Source: Chloroflexota bacterium
GTDB taxonomy: Bacteria; Chloroflexota; Dehalococcoidia; Dehalococcoidales; UBA2162
NCBI GenBank assembly: GCA_016190825.1
Contig: JACPPV010000030.1
Coordinates: 1-38,574 of the forward strand
Direction of reading: 5' to 3'
Length of the DNA: 38,574 bases
Both the position numbers and the translations under genes were made by a program. Below are positions 22,650-31,046 of the stretch, in pieces; position 1 is the stretch's first letter; the number at the start of each line of letters is the position of its first letter. The notes beneath the pieces were generated by a model. The model was not told the origin of the DNA, did not search any database, and worked only from the letters and a program-made list of their open reading frames with translations.

Positions 22650-23590
22650 TACCGCCGCTTCTCCGGCACCGTCGCCTTTTTGTATGCCGGTGTACACCAG
22701 TGAAGGTACTTTGGATTGGTGCCGCGTATTACATCGGAGTAGATTTTCTGGAGTTCCGTAGTTATCCTGCCGATCTCGCCATCGCCGATCTTGCGGCGGT
22801 CAACCTCTGCCACCGGGGTGAGATGAGCGGCAGTGCCGGTAAGAAAGCATTCCTGGGCAGTGTAAAGCTCGCTGCGGTCAATCGGCCGCTCGCTGGTCTC
22901 TACGCCTAGCTCTTTCTGCGCCAGCTCGATCACGGTGTTTCTGGTTATCCCCATAAGAATGCTGTTGTAGCTGGGTGGTGTAACCAGTTTGCCACCAACG
23001 ACCAGGAAGATGTTCTCGCCGCTGCCCTCGGAGATGTGTCCATCGGGAGAGAGCATGATGGCCTCGTCAAAGTCGTTCTCCACCGCCTCGGTCTTGGCGA
23101 AGGCGTTGTTGACGTAGATGCCGGTAATTTTGCACTGGGGCGGGATAACATTGGCATCCGGCCGCCGCCAGGAAGCGATAATGCAGCGGGCTTTATCCAC
23201 ATCGAGGTAGCGTCCCCAGGGGATAGCGAAGACAAGAAAATCGCTCTCCAGTCCGTGGAGGCGGACGCCGAGCGTCTCCGAGCTCTTGTAGGCGAGCGGG
23301 CGGATATAGATGTCTTCCTGGAAGCCGCATTTTTCCACCAGCTCTACCGTTATCTCGCACAGGCGGTCGAGAGTATAGGGCAGGTTCATTTTGAGCACCC
23401 GGCAGCCGTTAAGGAGCCGCTCATAGTGCTCGCGCAGGCGGAAGATATAGATTTGCTGCTGCTCGGCGTTCCAGTTGCCCCGGATGCCCTCGAAAAGGGC
23501 TGTGCCATAGTGCAGGGCATGGGTCATGACTCCGATCCTAGCTTCGGCCAGGGGAACGAAGTCGTTATGAAAAAAAGCGTATGACGGCAT
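22649..23590 (-). CDS. ilvE: Branched-chain amino acid aminotransferase
   Basis: A 313-residue PLP-dependent class IV aminotransferase that makes the last step to valine, leucine and isoleucine using glutamate. It has ALHYGTALFEGIRGNW, DIYIRPLAYKSSETLG, the PLP lysine in CKITGIYVNN, DEAIMLSPDGHISEGSGENIF and FLTGTAAHLTPVAEVD. The ATG at 23590 has AAAGGAGA upstream; a longer frame reading into the promoter is rejected. D-amino-acid transaminases share the fold, but the length and the SEGSGENIF/GTAAHLTPV segments fit IlvE. Confidence 0.93.
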   Translation of the reverse strand: MPSYAFFHNDFVPLAEARIGVMTHALHYGTALFEGIRGNWNAEQQQIYIFRLREHYERLLNGCRVLKMNLPYTLDRLCEITVELVEKCGFQEDIYIRPLAYKSSETLGVRLHGLESDFLVFAIPWGRYLDVDKARCIIASWRRPDANVIPPQCKITGIYVNNAFAKTEAVENDFDEAIMLSPDGHISEGSGENIFLVVGGKLVTPPSYNSILMGITRNTVIELAQKELGVETSERPIDRSELYTAQECFLTGTAAHLTPVAEVDRRKIGDGEIGRITTELQKIYSDVIRGTNPKYLHWCTPAYKKATVPEKRR

Positions 23591-23621
23591 CTCAGTATCT
23601 CCTTTGACTCGGATGGGCTTT

Positions 23622-23650
23622 ATTATAGTTGTTATCAGTAGACAAGACAA
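23622..23650 (-). promoter_or_regulatory. Promoter of ilvE-plsY
   Basis: On the minus strand TTGTCT (23645-23650), 17 bases, and a perfect TATAAT (23622-23627). The leader is about 25 bases and carries the Shine-Dalgarno site. Confidence 0.7.
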
Positions 23651-23778
23651 GCGAAGCCTGGTACCGAGATTGTTTAATAACAGGCAAAGTAGCTTCTAAT
23701 GCAGTAGGGGTTGCCTTGCCTTTTATTGTCCGTTTTGCTGATGGAGAGAAGAGAGAGAATGCGAGAAGTCCCGCGTTG

Positions 23779-24132
23779 CTACCCCAGCTTGCTGCCAAGC
23801 TGCCGTCCACCCAGCAGGTGCATGTGGAGGTGAGGAACTCCCTGTCCGCCTTCCGGCCCGCAGTTTATCACCAGTCGATAGCCTTTTTCGGCAACCCCCG
23901 CATCCTTTGCCAGCCAGTTGGCCACGTTTACCATCGCCCCAATCAAAGAGGAATCCTCTGCCTCAAGCTCAACCAGCGATGGAATATGCTTCCTTGGAAC
24001 GATCAGCAGGTGGAGCGGGGCGAGCGGATTGATGTCACGGAAGGCGATTACCTCGCTATCCTGATGGAGCAAATCAGACTTTACCTTGCCATCCGCAATC
24101 CGGCAGAAAATGCACTCATCCCGTTCGGACAT
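23779..24132 (-). CDS. hinT: Histidine-triad (HIT) nucleotide-binding protein
   Basis: A 117-residue HIT-family hydrolase of the HinT type, acting on adenosine phosphoramidates and similar nucleotides. The N-terminal zinc pair CIFCRI, the mid-section PLAPLHLLIVPRKHI, and the triad PHLHMHLLGGR are all present. Length and motif spacing are normal. AGGAGGA precedes the ATG. It stands alone, convergent with nothing and divergent from the DUF4160/DUF2442 pair. Confidence 0.94.
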   Translation of the reverse strand: MSERDECIFCRIADGKVKSDLLHQDSEVIAFRDINPLAPLHLLIVPRKHIPSLVELEAEDSSLIGAMVNVANWLAKDAGVAEKGYRLVINCGPEGGQGVPHLHMHLLGGRQLGSKLG

Positions 24133-24236
24133 GATATTCCTCCTGCGGGCGAATCATGACAAACTGAATGGTAGCACAGGGGAGAGGAGGGGGCAAGGTC
24201 TGGCTACACGTCCGCCATTTTGTGCTAGAATTAGGG

Positions 24237-24476
24237 ATGAGTCCGACGATCTTAAGAAAAAGAGGATACCGTTTCTTCTTCTTCTCGCGAGAAGAAGAGA
24301 GAATGCATGTGCACGTAACCTGTCCTACCGGAGAAGCCAAGTTTTGGTTGGAACCGGAAATAGAGTTGGCACGGAACCACAATCTAACACGTCTTCAGCT
24401 GAAAGAAATCGAAAACATCATAGAGGAGCACTGCGATGAGTTCAAAGACGCGTGGAACAAGCGCTCCGGACGTTGA
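24237..24476 (+). CDS. DUF4160 protein
   Basis: A 79-residue protein beginning SPTILRKRGYRFFFFSREE and continuing RMHVHVTCPTGEAKFWLEPEIEL, the hallmark of DUF4160. The family is often encoded with DUF2442 and has been suggested as one half of a toxin-antitoxin-like pair; no activity is established. A TAGAAT (24226-24231) five bases before the ATG could be a -10 box of a leaderless promoter, but no good -35 accompanies it. It overlaps the next gene by 41 bases. Confidence 0.8.
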   Translation: MSPTILRKRGYRFFFFSREEERMHVHVTCPTGEAKFWLEPEIELARNHNLTRLQLKEIENIIEEHCDEFKDAWNKRSGR

Positions 24477-24696
24477 AATTACGAACATTTCCACTAATGG
24501 GATATGGCTTTGGACAAAGGGCACGGAATTATTCATGTCCTATGATGATTTTCCCTGGTTCAAAGATGTTCCTATCAGGCAGATTATCAACGTCGTAGAG
24601 CCGTCCCCGAATCATTTCTACTGGCCAGACCTTGATGTCGACCTGACCCCTGAGATTATTGAGCATCCTGAAAGATTTCCCCTGAAGATGCAGTGA
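24436..24696 (+). CDS. DUF2442 protein
   Basis: An 86-residue protein with the pattern of DUF2442: a beta strand pair (DVEITNISTNGIWLWTKG), FMSYDDFPWFKD, then IRQIINVVEPSPNHFYWPDLDVDL. GAGGAG lies 8 bases before the ATG, inside the DUF4160 gene. The long overlap and fixed order suggest the two proteins are made together and interact. A role as antitoxin or regulator is only inference from genome context. Confidence 0.82.
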   Translation: MSSKTRGTSAPDVEITNISTNGIWLWTKGTELFMSYDDFPWFKDVPIRQIINVVEPSPNHFYWPDLDVDLTPEIIEHPERFPLKMQ

Positions 24697-24709
24697 CTTG
24701 TATTAAGCG

Positions 24710-26188
24710 TTAAGGCAGGAATGCCAGGATACTCGTTGCAGCTTCGGTCACCTTCAGGATAACGCCGGGCGCGATGCCCAGAGCCAGGACGCCTATGCTG
24801 GCGATAAGTAACCCGAACCGTAACGCGATCGAGGAAGGCACTCTCTCTTCCGATGCTGGTTCAGCGAACCACATTACCTTGACCACCCGCAGATAGTAGT
24901 AGGCTGAGATGACGCTATTGAGCACGGCGATAACCACCAGCCAGAGCAGGCCGGCGCGCACACCGGCGCTGAAAACATAGAACTTGGCGATGAAACCGGC
25001 GGCGGGCGGCATACCGATGAGCGAGATAAGACTAAAGGTAAGAGCCAGGGACAAAGCCGGTGCCCGCTTGAACATACCAGCAAAGTCTATGATGTCATCA
25101 CTCCCTGTCTTATTGGTGATGGCGATGATAGCGGTAAATGCGGCCAGGTTGGCCACAGCATAACTCGCCAGAAAGAAAAGGATACCGGCCTGCCCGGAGC
25201 CGCCCGCCGCCGGTGAGATGCCGATGGCCGCCAATCCCACCATGAGGTATCCCGCCTGGGCAATGCTCGAGTATCCCAACATGCGCTTGATGTTCGTTTG
25301 TGGCAGGGCAATCACATTCCCCAGGGTCATGCTGAGCGCCGCCAGAACGGCAAAGACCATTCCCCAGCTTGAGCTCAGCAACTCCACCCCAAAAATAGAG
25401 GAGAACACCCGCAGGATAACGGCAAACCCGGCCGCCTTGCTCGCTACTGAAAGAAACGCGGTGACAGGGGTCGGCGCCCCCTCATAGACATCGGGCACCC
25501 ACATGTGGAAGGGTACGGCAGCAATCTTAAAGCCAAAACCGGCTATCAGCAGCACCATTCCCACTGCCAGCGCGGGGCTTGCCACAGGGGTAGATAGCGA
25601 CATCGACCGGATAACTCCGGCGATCTCGCCAAGCTGCGTCTTGCCGGTGACGCCGAAGACCAGCGCCATGCCAAAGAGCATCACAGCGGAAACCACCCCG
25701 CTGAGCAGTATGTATTTCAACGCCGCCTCGCTTGATTTTGGATTCTTCAAGAAACAGACCAGGGCGCACAGGGAAAGACTGGCAAGCTCAAGGGAAACAT
25801 AGATAGAGATAAGCTCGGTAGTCGAAGCCATCAGCATCATGCCGAGCGCTGAGAGGAGCACCAGGGCATAGTATTCACCCTGGGAGTTCGGCAGCATCTT
25901 GCCGGCATAATCTACCGATGCCAGGATAACCAGGATAGCAATTCCGGCGAAGAGCAGCTTGAAGAACAGGGCGAAGCTGTCCACCGCCAGCATGTTGTTG
26001 AAAATAAGACTAGCCTCACCCGGCTGGAGGGCGCCCCACATGGCAACGGTGAAGATGCCGGAAATGAGCAGACCGGCAACCCCCACCCCCGCCAGAATGC
26101 CCTTCCGCTTGACGATAAGATCGAGCAGGATAATGGCGATGGCGGTTGCGCCCAGGACTATTTCCGGCATGAACGACTGAAGATTCAA
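24710..26188 (-). CDS. nuoN: Complex I subunit NuoN
   Basis: A 492-residue antiporter-like membrane subunit of complex I with about 14 helices, one of the three proton-pumping modules. Segments include SFALFFKLLFAGIAILVIL, SLELASLSLCALVCFLKN, PFHMWVPDVYEGAPTPVTAF with its key proton-path residues, and IKRMLGYSSIAQAGYLMVGL. It is the last gene of the nuo operon. Between it and nuoM lie 128 bases that hold a palindromic repeat, instead of the close spacing seen elsewhere in the operon. No ribosome site stronger than GGGGAGCGC is visible before the start. Confidence 0.96.
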   Translation of the reverse strand: MNLQSFMPEIVLGATAIAIILLDLIVKRKGILAGVGVAGLLISGIFTVAMWGALQPGEASLIFNNMLAVDSFALFFKLLFAGIAILVILASVDYAGKMLPNSQGEYYALVLLSALGMMLMASTTELISIYVSLELASLSLCALVCFLKNPKSSEAALKYILLSGVVSAVMLFGMALVFGVTGKTQLGEIAGVIRSMSLSTPVASPALAVGMVLLIAGFGFKIAAVPFHMWVPDVYEGAPTPVTAFLSVASKAAGFAVILRVFSSIFGVELLSSSWGMVFAVLAALSMTLGNVIALPQTNIKRMLGYSSIAQAGYLMVGLAAIGISPAAGGSGQAGILFFLASYAVANLAAFTAIIAITNKTGSDDIIDFAGMFKRAPALSLALTFSLISLIGMPPAAGFIAKFYVFSAGVRAGLLWLVVIAVLNSVISAYYYLRVVKVMWFAEPASEERVPSSIALRFGLLIASIGVLALGIAPGVILKVTEAATSILAFLP

Positions 26189-26218
26189 ACTGCGCTCCCC
26201 GAATTATTTATCGACTAT

Positions 26219-26298
26219 TTGTCATTGCGAGCGTCAGCGAAGCAATCCGTTCGCCAGGGAAGTACGGATTGCCTCGGGCTTCGCCCTCGCAATGACAA
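26219..26298. repeat. Palindromic repeat between nuoM and nuoN
   Basis: An 80-base inverted repeat: TTGTCATTGCGAGCG...GCAATCCGT pairs with ACGGATTGC...CCTCGCAATGACAA. It is the best preserved copy in the window. Transcribed as part of the nuo mRNA it would form a long hairpin. Confidence 0.85.
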
Positions 26299-26316
26299 CT
26301 ATTATTCTTTATCAAT

Positions 26317-27885
26317 CTATCCACCTAGCAGCCTCACCACCGGTGAGATTCCGGTTTGGATAATATCGGTCAAAACAGCCGGATAGATTCCGATAATCAA
26401 TATCAGGGCAACGAAGGAGAACATGTAGACCCGCTCCAGGGCATCGGCATCGTGGATTTCTATAGGAGTCTCAACAGTAGTCTCAACCACTTTTTTCGGT
26501 TGGTATCTTGCAAGAGCATCACGTCCGACTTCTAGTGTTTCTGTCTCGATATGTGTCTCCACGTACCCCTTCACCGGTCCGTAGAATGCGCGCTGTATCA
26601 TCCACAGAATGTATCCGGCAGCGAAGACGACGCCCGCTACCGCCAGTATGGTGGCGGCCTGCATACCGCCGAACACGTCTGAGGCAAAGCTGCCGGCGAA
26701 GGTGATAAATTCGGCGATGAAGCCGCTGGTCATGGGCAGACCCAGCGAACCCAGCCCGGCAATGGAGAAGACGACGGCGATCACCGGCATCTGCCGCGCC
26801 AGACCGCCCATCTTGCGCAGGTCCCGCTCGTGAACGTTGTGCATGGTCAGTCCGGCCACCGCGAAGAGAAGCCCGGTCAGAAGTCCGTGGCTCACCATCT
26901 GCAGGGTAGCTCCGGTCAGGCTCACCTGCCCCAGGGCGAAGACGCCGAGAAGCACGTAGCCCATATGACTGACGCTGGAGTAAGCGATCATCCGCTTGAT
27001 ATCGTTCTGGCGCAGTGTCAGGGCGGCGCCGTAGAGCACACCGATGACTGCCAGCGTTATAAGCAGCGGGGCATAGGTCCGGGCGATATCAGGGAACAGG
27101 CTGACGGAAACCCTTATCATGCCGTAACCGCCCATCTTGATGAGGGCGCCGGCCAGCATCACGCTTCCGGCCGTGGGGGCATCGGTGTGAGCATCAGGGA
27201 GCCAGGTGTGGAACGGGAAAACGGGCAGCTTGACCGCAAAGCCGATGAGCAGAAAGAAGAAGATTGCCGTCAGCGGTATCGCCGCCTGCGCTATCCCCCC
27301 GCCCGCCATGTCAACAATGCTCAGGCTGCCGGTCGTAAAGTAAAGGCTCAGGATTCCGGCGAGCATGAAAGCGCTGCCGAAGAGCGTGTAGATCATGTAC
27401 TTGATGGCCGAATACTCGCGCCGTCCCGCCCCCCAGACGGAAATCAGGAAATACATCGGGATAAGCTCGATTTCCCAGAAGATGAAGAAAAGAAGCAGAT
27501 CAAGGGAGCTGAATACACCCAGGATGCTGGTCTCGAGGAGCAGTAGCCAGACGAAGTACTCCCGTACCCGGAGGTGCTCTTTCCAGGAGATGAGAACGAC
27601 CATGAAGCCCAGGAAGGCGGTCAGGACAACGAGCGGCAGGCTCAGCCCGTCCACCCCCAGGTGAAAATTGGCGTTGAGGGCGGGGATCCAGAGCGCCTTC
27701 TCCTCAAACTGCATCCCCTCGATTGTTCTATCGAAACGGAACAGCATGCCGATGGCGGCCAACAGCGACGTAAAAGTGAAGACAGCCGCCACCCACTTGA
27801 CCAGGCGCTCGCGCGCGCCCAGCAGGGCGATGACGATGCTGCCCGCCACCGGCAGGAAGACTACGGTCGATAGATACGGATACAA
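26317..27885 (-). CDS. nuoM: Complex I subunit NuoM
   Basis: A 522-residue antiporter-like subunit with about 14 helices. It has the conserved EIELIPMYFLISVWG, the proton-path lysine region FAVKLPVFPFHTWLPDAHT, and IKRMIAYSSVSHMGYVLLG. Before the final helix there is a charged, glutamate- and threonine-rich insert at about 442-486 (VETHIETETLEVGRDALARY and following) that ordinary NuoM lacks; it would face the cytoplasm or periplasm as a loop. The gene follows nuoL after 40 bases. Confidence 0.96.
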   Translation of the reverse strand: MYPYLSTVVFLPVAGSIVIALLGARERLVKWVAAVFTFTSLLAAIGMLFRFDRTIEGMQFEEKALWIPALNANFHLGVDGLSLPLVVLTAFLGFMVVLISWKEHLRVREYFVWLLLLETSILGVFSSLDLLLFFIFWEIELIPMYFLISVWGAGRREYSAIKYMIYTLFGSAFMLAGILSLYFTTGSLSIVDMAGGGIAQAAIPLTAIFFFLLIGFAVKLPVFPFHTWLPDAHTDAPTAGSVMLAGALIKMGGYGMIRVSVSLFPDIARTYAPLLITLAVIGVLYGAALTLRQNDIKRMIAYSSVSHMGYVLLGVFALGQVSLTGATLQMVSHGLLTGLLFAVAGLTMHNVHERDLRKMGGLARQMPVIAVVFSIAGLGSLGLPMTSGFIAEFITFAGSFASDVFGGMQAATILAVAGVVFAAGYILWMIQRAFYGPVKGYVETHIETETLEVGRDALARYQPKKVVETTVETPIEIHDADALERVYMFSFVALILIIGIYPAVLTDIIQTGISPVVRLLGG

Positions 27886-27925
27886 ACCTGTCTGACTCCT
27901 TTATGATGAGCGCAGTCGAATCATT

Positions 27926-29896
27926 TTATCCGGCTAAAAATAAGACCAGGACAATGGCCACCACGCCGAGGCCGATGGCCAGTCCGTAGAGTTGCAGTTG
28001 CCCGGTCTGGGTGCGCCGCATCGTGTTGCCGCTGTCGTAGGCGCTGTTGGCTAGCCCGTTCACAGTGCCATCAACAACACCGGTATCAATTTTCTCCAGT
28101 CCGGCAAAAATCCCTTTGAGCAGGACGAGCCGGACAATGATATTCTCATAGAGCTCATCAAGAAAGTACTTGCGATAGAAAAGAGTGTATAGGGGCTTGA
28201 ACGTCTTCCCGATGCTCTCCGCCGAAATCCACTTCGCGCCGTAGATCGCGTAGGCCAGGAAAATGCCGGCGATGGCGACGAACGAAGCAATCCAGGGCAG
28301 GGGGTGGGCGAAGATGCCGAAAAGGCCCGAGATGAAGCTCTGCGTCTCGCCGTGTCCCATGAAGGCGTTGAAGCCGCCGGTGACATTCCAGAACCCGGAA
28401 ACGATCGCCAGAATCGCCAGGACAACCATCGGGCCTACCATGACCGGCGACGATTCATGCAGATGACCGTTACTGTGCGCGCCATGACTGCCCCGGTACT
28501 CCCCGCCGAAGGTCAGGAATATCACGCGGAAGATGTAGAAAGCCGTCATCAGCACGGTAATCATCACCAGGGTGAACAGCAGCTTCTGCGTGTCCCAGGC
28601 AACAGCCAATATTTCGTCCTTGCTCCAGAAGCCGGACAGCGGCCAGATACCGGCCAGGCTCAACCCCCCGATGACGAAGGTATAAAAGGTCCACGGCATG
28701 GCCTTGCGCAAGCCGCCCATTTGCCTCATATCGAAGGTCCCGGTGGCGTGGTTGACGCTGCCTGCGCCAAGAAAAAGCAATGCCTTGAAAAAGGCATGGT
28801 TGAACAGGTGGAAAATGCCGATCGCCGTGGCGGCCTTCGCAATCTCGACGGTTAAACGCCCCTCATGCTGCAAGGCCAATCCCGCCGCGCCGAGCGCGAG
28901 CATCATATAGCCAAGCTGGCTGATGGTGGAGTAAGCGACCACGCGCTTGATATCATGCATTACCAGCCCCATTGTGGCCGCAAAGATGGCAGTGAAGGCG
29001 CCGATGACCGCCACAACCGTCACCGCCGTCACCGATCCGGCGAAGAGCGGAAAGGTGCGGGCTACCAGGAAGACGCCGGCGGCTACCATCGTGGCGGCAT
29101 GGATCAGGGCGCTGACCGGTGTCGGGCCTTCCATGGCGTCAGGGAGCCAGACGTGGAGCGGGAACTGGGCTGACTTGCCGACCGCCCCGGAGAAGATGCC
29201 TATCGCTGCCCAGGTAAGGGTTGTCCCCGCCAGCGTCCCGGCAATCGCCATCTCCTGAAGCTCAGGGATGTTGAAGGTGCCGGTATTGACGTACAGCACC
29301 AGTATCGCCACCAGGAAACCGAAATCTCCCAGCCGGGTAACGATGAAAGCCTTCTTGGCGGCGTTGGCCGCCGAGGGACGGTGAAACCAGAACCCGATGA
29401 GCAGGTAGGAGCAAACTCCGACCAGTTCCCAGAAAACGAAGATAAGGAGCAGGCTGTTGGAGAGGATAACGCCCAGCATCGAGGCAGTGAAGAGGGACAT
29501 CCAGGCGTAGTAGCGGTGGTAGCCGCGGTCGCCCGGCTTGGCGTCCGGTACCTCGTGCTGCATGTAGCCCAGTGAGTAAATCTGCACCATCAGGCTGACT
29601 GTTGTGACCACCACCAGCATCACTGCGGTAAGGGAGTCCACCATCAGCCCGACGTTTATCTTCAGGTCGCCGACGGTAAGCCAGGTGATTTCAGGGATAA
29701 CCAGCTCATGCCCCGGCGCAGCCATTACCGTCCCCAGAGTGCGCAGGGACAAGAACAGGGCGGTGCCGATGGCGGCGATGGTCACATAGCCAGCGATTCT
29801 GGATGTCGGCTTCACAAAGGGACGGATAAAGAAAGTGATAATGAGGAAAGAAAAAATGGGCAGAAGAAAGATCAGCCAGATCGAGCTACCTGTCAT
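27926..29896 (-). CDS. nuoL: Complex I subunit NuoL
   Basis: A 656-residue subunit, the distal proton-pumping module with the long lateral helix at its C-terminal end. Features are FVFWELVGVCSYLLIGFW, KSAQFPLHVWLPDAMEGPTP, HDIKRVVAYSTISQLGYMM, HAFFKALLFLGAGSVNHATG and GGLRKAMPWTF. The length is normal. The ATG shares a base with the stop of a small upstream gene (TAATG). A histidine-rich loop, GSHGAHSNGHLHE, lies after the helices near residue 480. Confidence 0.96.
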   Translation of the reverse strand: MTGSSIWLIFLLPIFSFLIITFFIRPFVKPTSRIAGYVTIAAIGTALFLSLRTLGTVMAAPGHELVIPEITWLTVGDLKINVGLMVDSLTAVMLVVVTTVSLMVQIYSLGYMQHEVPDAKPGDRGYHRYYAWMSLFTASMLGVILSNSLLLIFVFWELVGVCSYLLIGFWFHRPSAANAAKKAFIVTRLGDFGFLVAILVLYVNTGTFNIPELQEMAIAGTLAGTTLTWAAIGIFSGAVGKSAQFPLHVWLPDAMEGPTPVSALIHAATMVAAGVFLVARTFPLFAGSVTAVTVVAVIGAFTAIFAATMGLVMHDIKRVVAYSTISQLGYMMLALGAAGLALQHEGRLTVEIAKAATAIGIFHLFNHAFFKALLFLGAGSVNHATGTFDMRQMGGLRKAMPWTFYTFVIGGLSLAGIWPLSGFWSKDEILAVAWDTQKLLFTLVMITVLMTAFYIFRVIFLTFGGEYRGSHGAHSNGHLHESSPVMVGPMVVLAILAIVSGFWNVTGGFNAFMGHGETQSFISGLFGIFAHPLPWIASFVAIAGIFLAYAIYGAKWISAESIGKTFKPLYTLFYRKYFLDELYENIIVRLVLLKGIFAGLEKIDTGVVDGTVNGLANSAYDSGNTMRRTQTGQLQLYGLAIGLGVVAIVLVLFLAG

Positions 29897-30090
29897 TATA
29901 GTTTCCTCATCACTTCGTCAAAAACATGTTTCTTGTCTTTGGGCACCATGACGCGATAGCTGGCGAACTCCTGCCCAATCGGCAAGCCGGAAAGGGGCAT
30001 AATCCGCGTAGGAATCCCCTCTCCCTCGATGAGTTCCTTCCACATCTCGGCCATCATCAGATTTCTCGCCTGTTTGACTTCAACCCACAT
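29896..30090 (-). CDS. DUF2007-like small protein in the nuo operon
   Basis: A 64-residue soluble protein beginning MWVEVKQARNLMMAEMWKEL and containing EGEGIPTRIMP and YRVMVPKDKKHVFDEVM. This is the short alpha/beta layout of DUF2007, a putative signal-transducing domain related to PII-like folds. It is not a complex I subunit. It lies between nuoK and nuoL and overlaps the nuoL start by one base, so its translation feeds that of nuoL. It may adjust assembly or activity of the complex, but this is inference. Confidence 0.7.
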   Translation of the reverse strand: MWVEVKQARNLMMAEMWKELIEGEGIPTRIMPLSGLPIGQEFASYRVMVPKDKKHVFDEVMRKL

Positions 30091-30132
30091 TAAATTAAAT
30101 AGCTCCTAGATTGTTGTCGAATGCCATCACTA

Positions 30133-30220
30133 TTATCATCGCGAGGGCGAAGCCCGTGGCGATCTCAAAAAGCCCCTTGAGATTGCCACGTCCCGACTTC
30201 GTCGGCACTCCCAATGACAA
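30133..30220. repeat. Palindromic repeat between nuoK and the DUF2007 gene
   Basis: A degenerate copy of about 88 bases: ATCATCGCGAGGGCGAAGCCCGTGGCGATCTCAA-type sequence opposite TTGAGATTGCCACG...CCAATGACAA. The inner arms GATCTCAA/TTGAGATT surround AAAGCCCC. It is the second repeat inside the nuo operon. Confidence 0.75.
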
Positions 30221-30241
30221 AAGAATTGTTAACATCCACGT

Positions 30242-30553
30242 CTACCATTTCATCAAATCGAATTTGTCCGCCTCAGTCGTCTCCCGGTTACGGTATATGT
30301 TCATAATGATAGCCAGGGCTATCGCCGCTTCAGCCGCAGCCACCACGATGATGAAAATGACAAAGACCTGGCCGGTCAGCAATACCGGTACGATGTAGTT
30401 CGAAAAGGCCGCCATGGCGATATTTACCGCGTTTAGCATAAGTTCGATCGACATCAGGATGACAACGGCATTCTTTTTCGCCAGCGCACCGTAAAGCCCG
30501 ATAGAAAAGAGCGCCGTCGAAAGGACCAGGTAGTGCTCCAGTCCAATGGACAT
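30242..30553 (-). CDS. nuoK: Complex I subunit NuoK
   Basis: A 103-residue, three-helix subunit in the membrane arm. It carries the proton-channel glutamate in IELMLNAVNIAM and a second acidic residue in VAAAEAAIALAII. Length and motif spacing are standard. It starts 4 bases after the end of nuoJ. The gap that follows (30091-30241) is filled by a repeat. Confidence 0.96.
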   Translation of the reverse strand: MSIGLEHYLVLSTALFSIGLYGALAKKNAVVILMSIELMLNAVNIAMAAFSNYIVPVLLTGQVFVIFIIVVAAAEAAIALAIIMNIYRNRETTEADKFDLMKW

Positions 30554-30557
30554 CCGG

Positions 30558-31046
30558 TTATTTCTCCCTCACCAGGACGATAGCTCCAAGCACCGCTGCC
30601 AGCAAGAGAGCAGCAGCAATCTCCACTGTCAGAATGAAGCCGTCCGGGCCAATGAGCCTGCTTGCCAGTGCTGGGGTGGTTGGCACGAGCGGGTCATCTG
30701 TTGATATTTTCCACCCGGTGTTGACCAGGGCAAAAGCGACCACTGCGAAAAAAAGTCCGGCGAGAAGAAAAGCCGGAATCCGCAGCCGGTTGCTCTGGCT
30801 GCCCCGCTGGATTTCCCTGGTCAACATGATGGCAAGGACAATCAACACGGCGATGCCGCCGACATAGATAAGCACCTGCACCGCCGCCAGGAAATCGGCA
30901 TTGAGGGTTATATATAAACCGGCGACGGTAACAAAGCATAGCACCAGGGCGAGCGCTGCCCGGAATACATTCCTTGCTGATACAACTGACAGCGCTGCTG
31001 CGATACTCACGATAGCCAGCAGCCAGAAAACGATGCTTTGCAACAT
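30558..31046 (-). CDS. nuoJ: Complex I subunit NuoJ
   Basis: A 162-residue, five-helix membrane subunit. The third-helix motif VQVLIYVGGIAVLIVLAIML, containing the pi-bulge region of the E-channel, is well conserved. Its start overlaps the stop of nuoI by one base. The C-terminal part is poorly conserved, as is normal for this subunit. Confidence 0.95.
   Translation of the reverse strand: MLQSIVFWLLAIVSIAAALSVVSARNVFRAALALVLCFVTVAGLYITLNADFLAAVQVLIYVGGIAVLIVLAIMLTREIQRGSQSNRLRIPAFLLAGLFFAVVAFALVNTGWKISTDDPLVPTTPALASRLIGPDGFILTVEIAAALLLAAVLGAIVLVREK

Noticed and set aside
26830-27546. Long plus-strand frames opposite nuoM, nuoL, nuoH and tkt
   Set aside because: These are mirror frames caused by codon bias in well-identified genes on the minus strand. 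Their products are low-complexity and match nothing.
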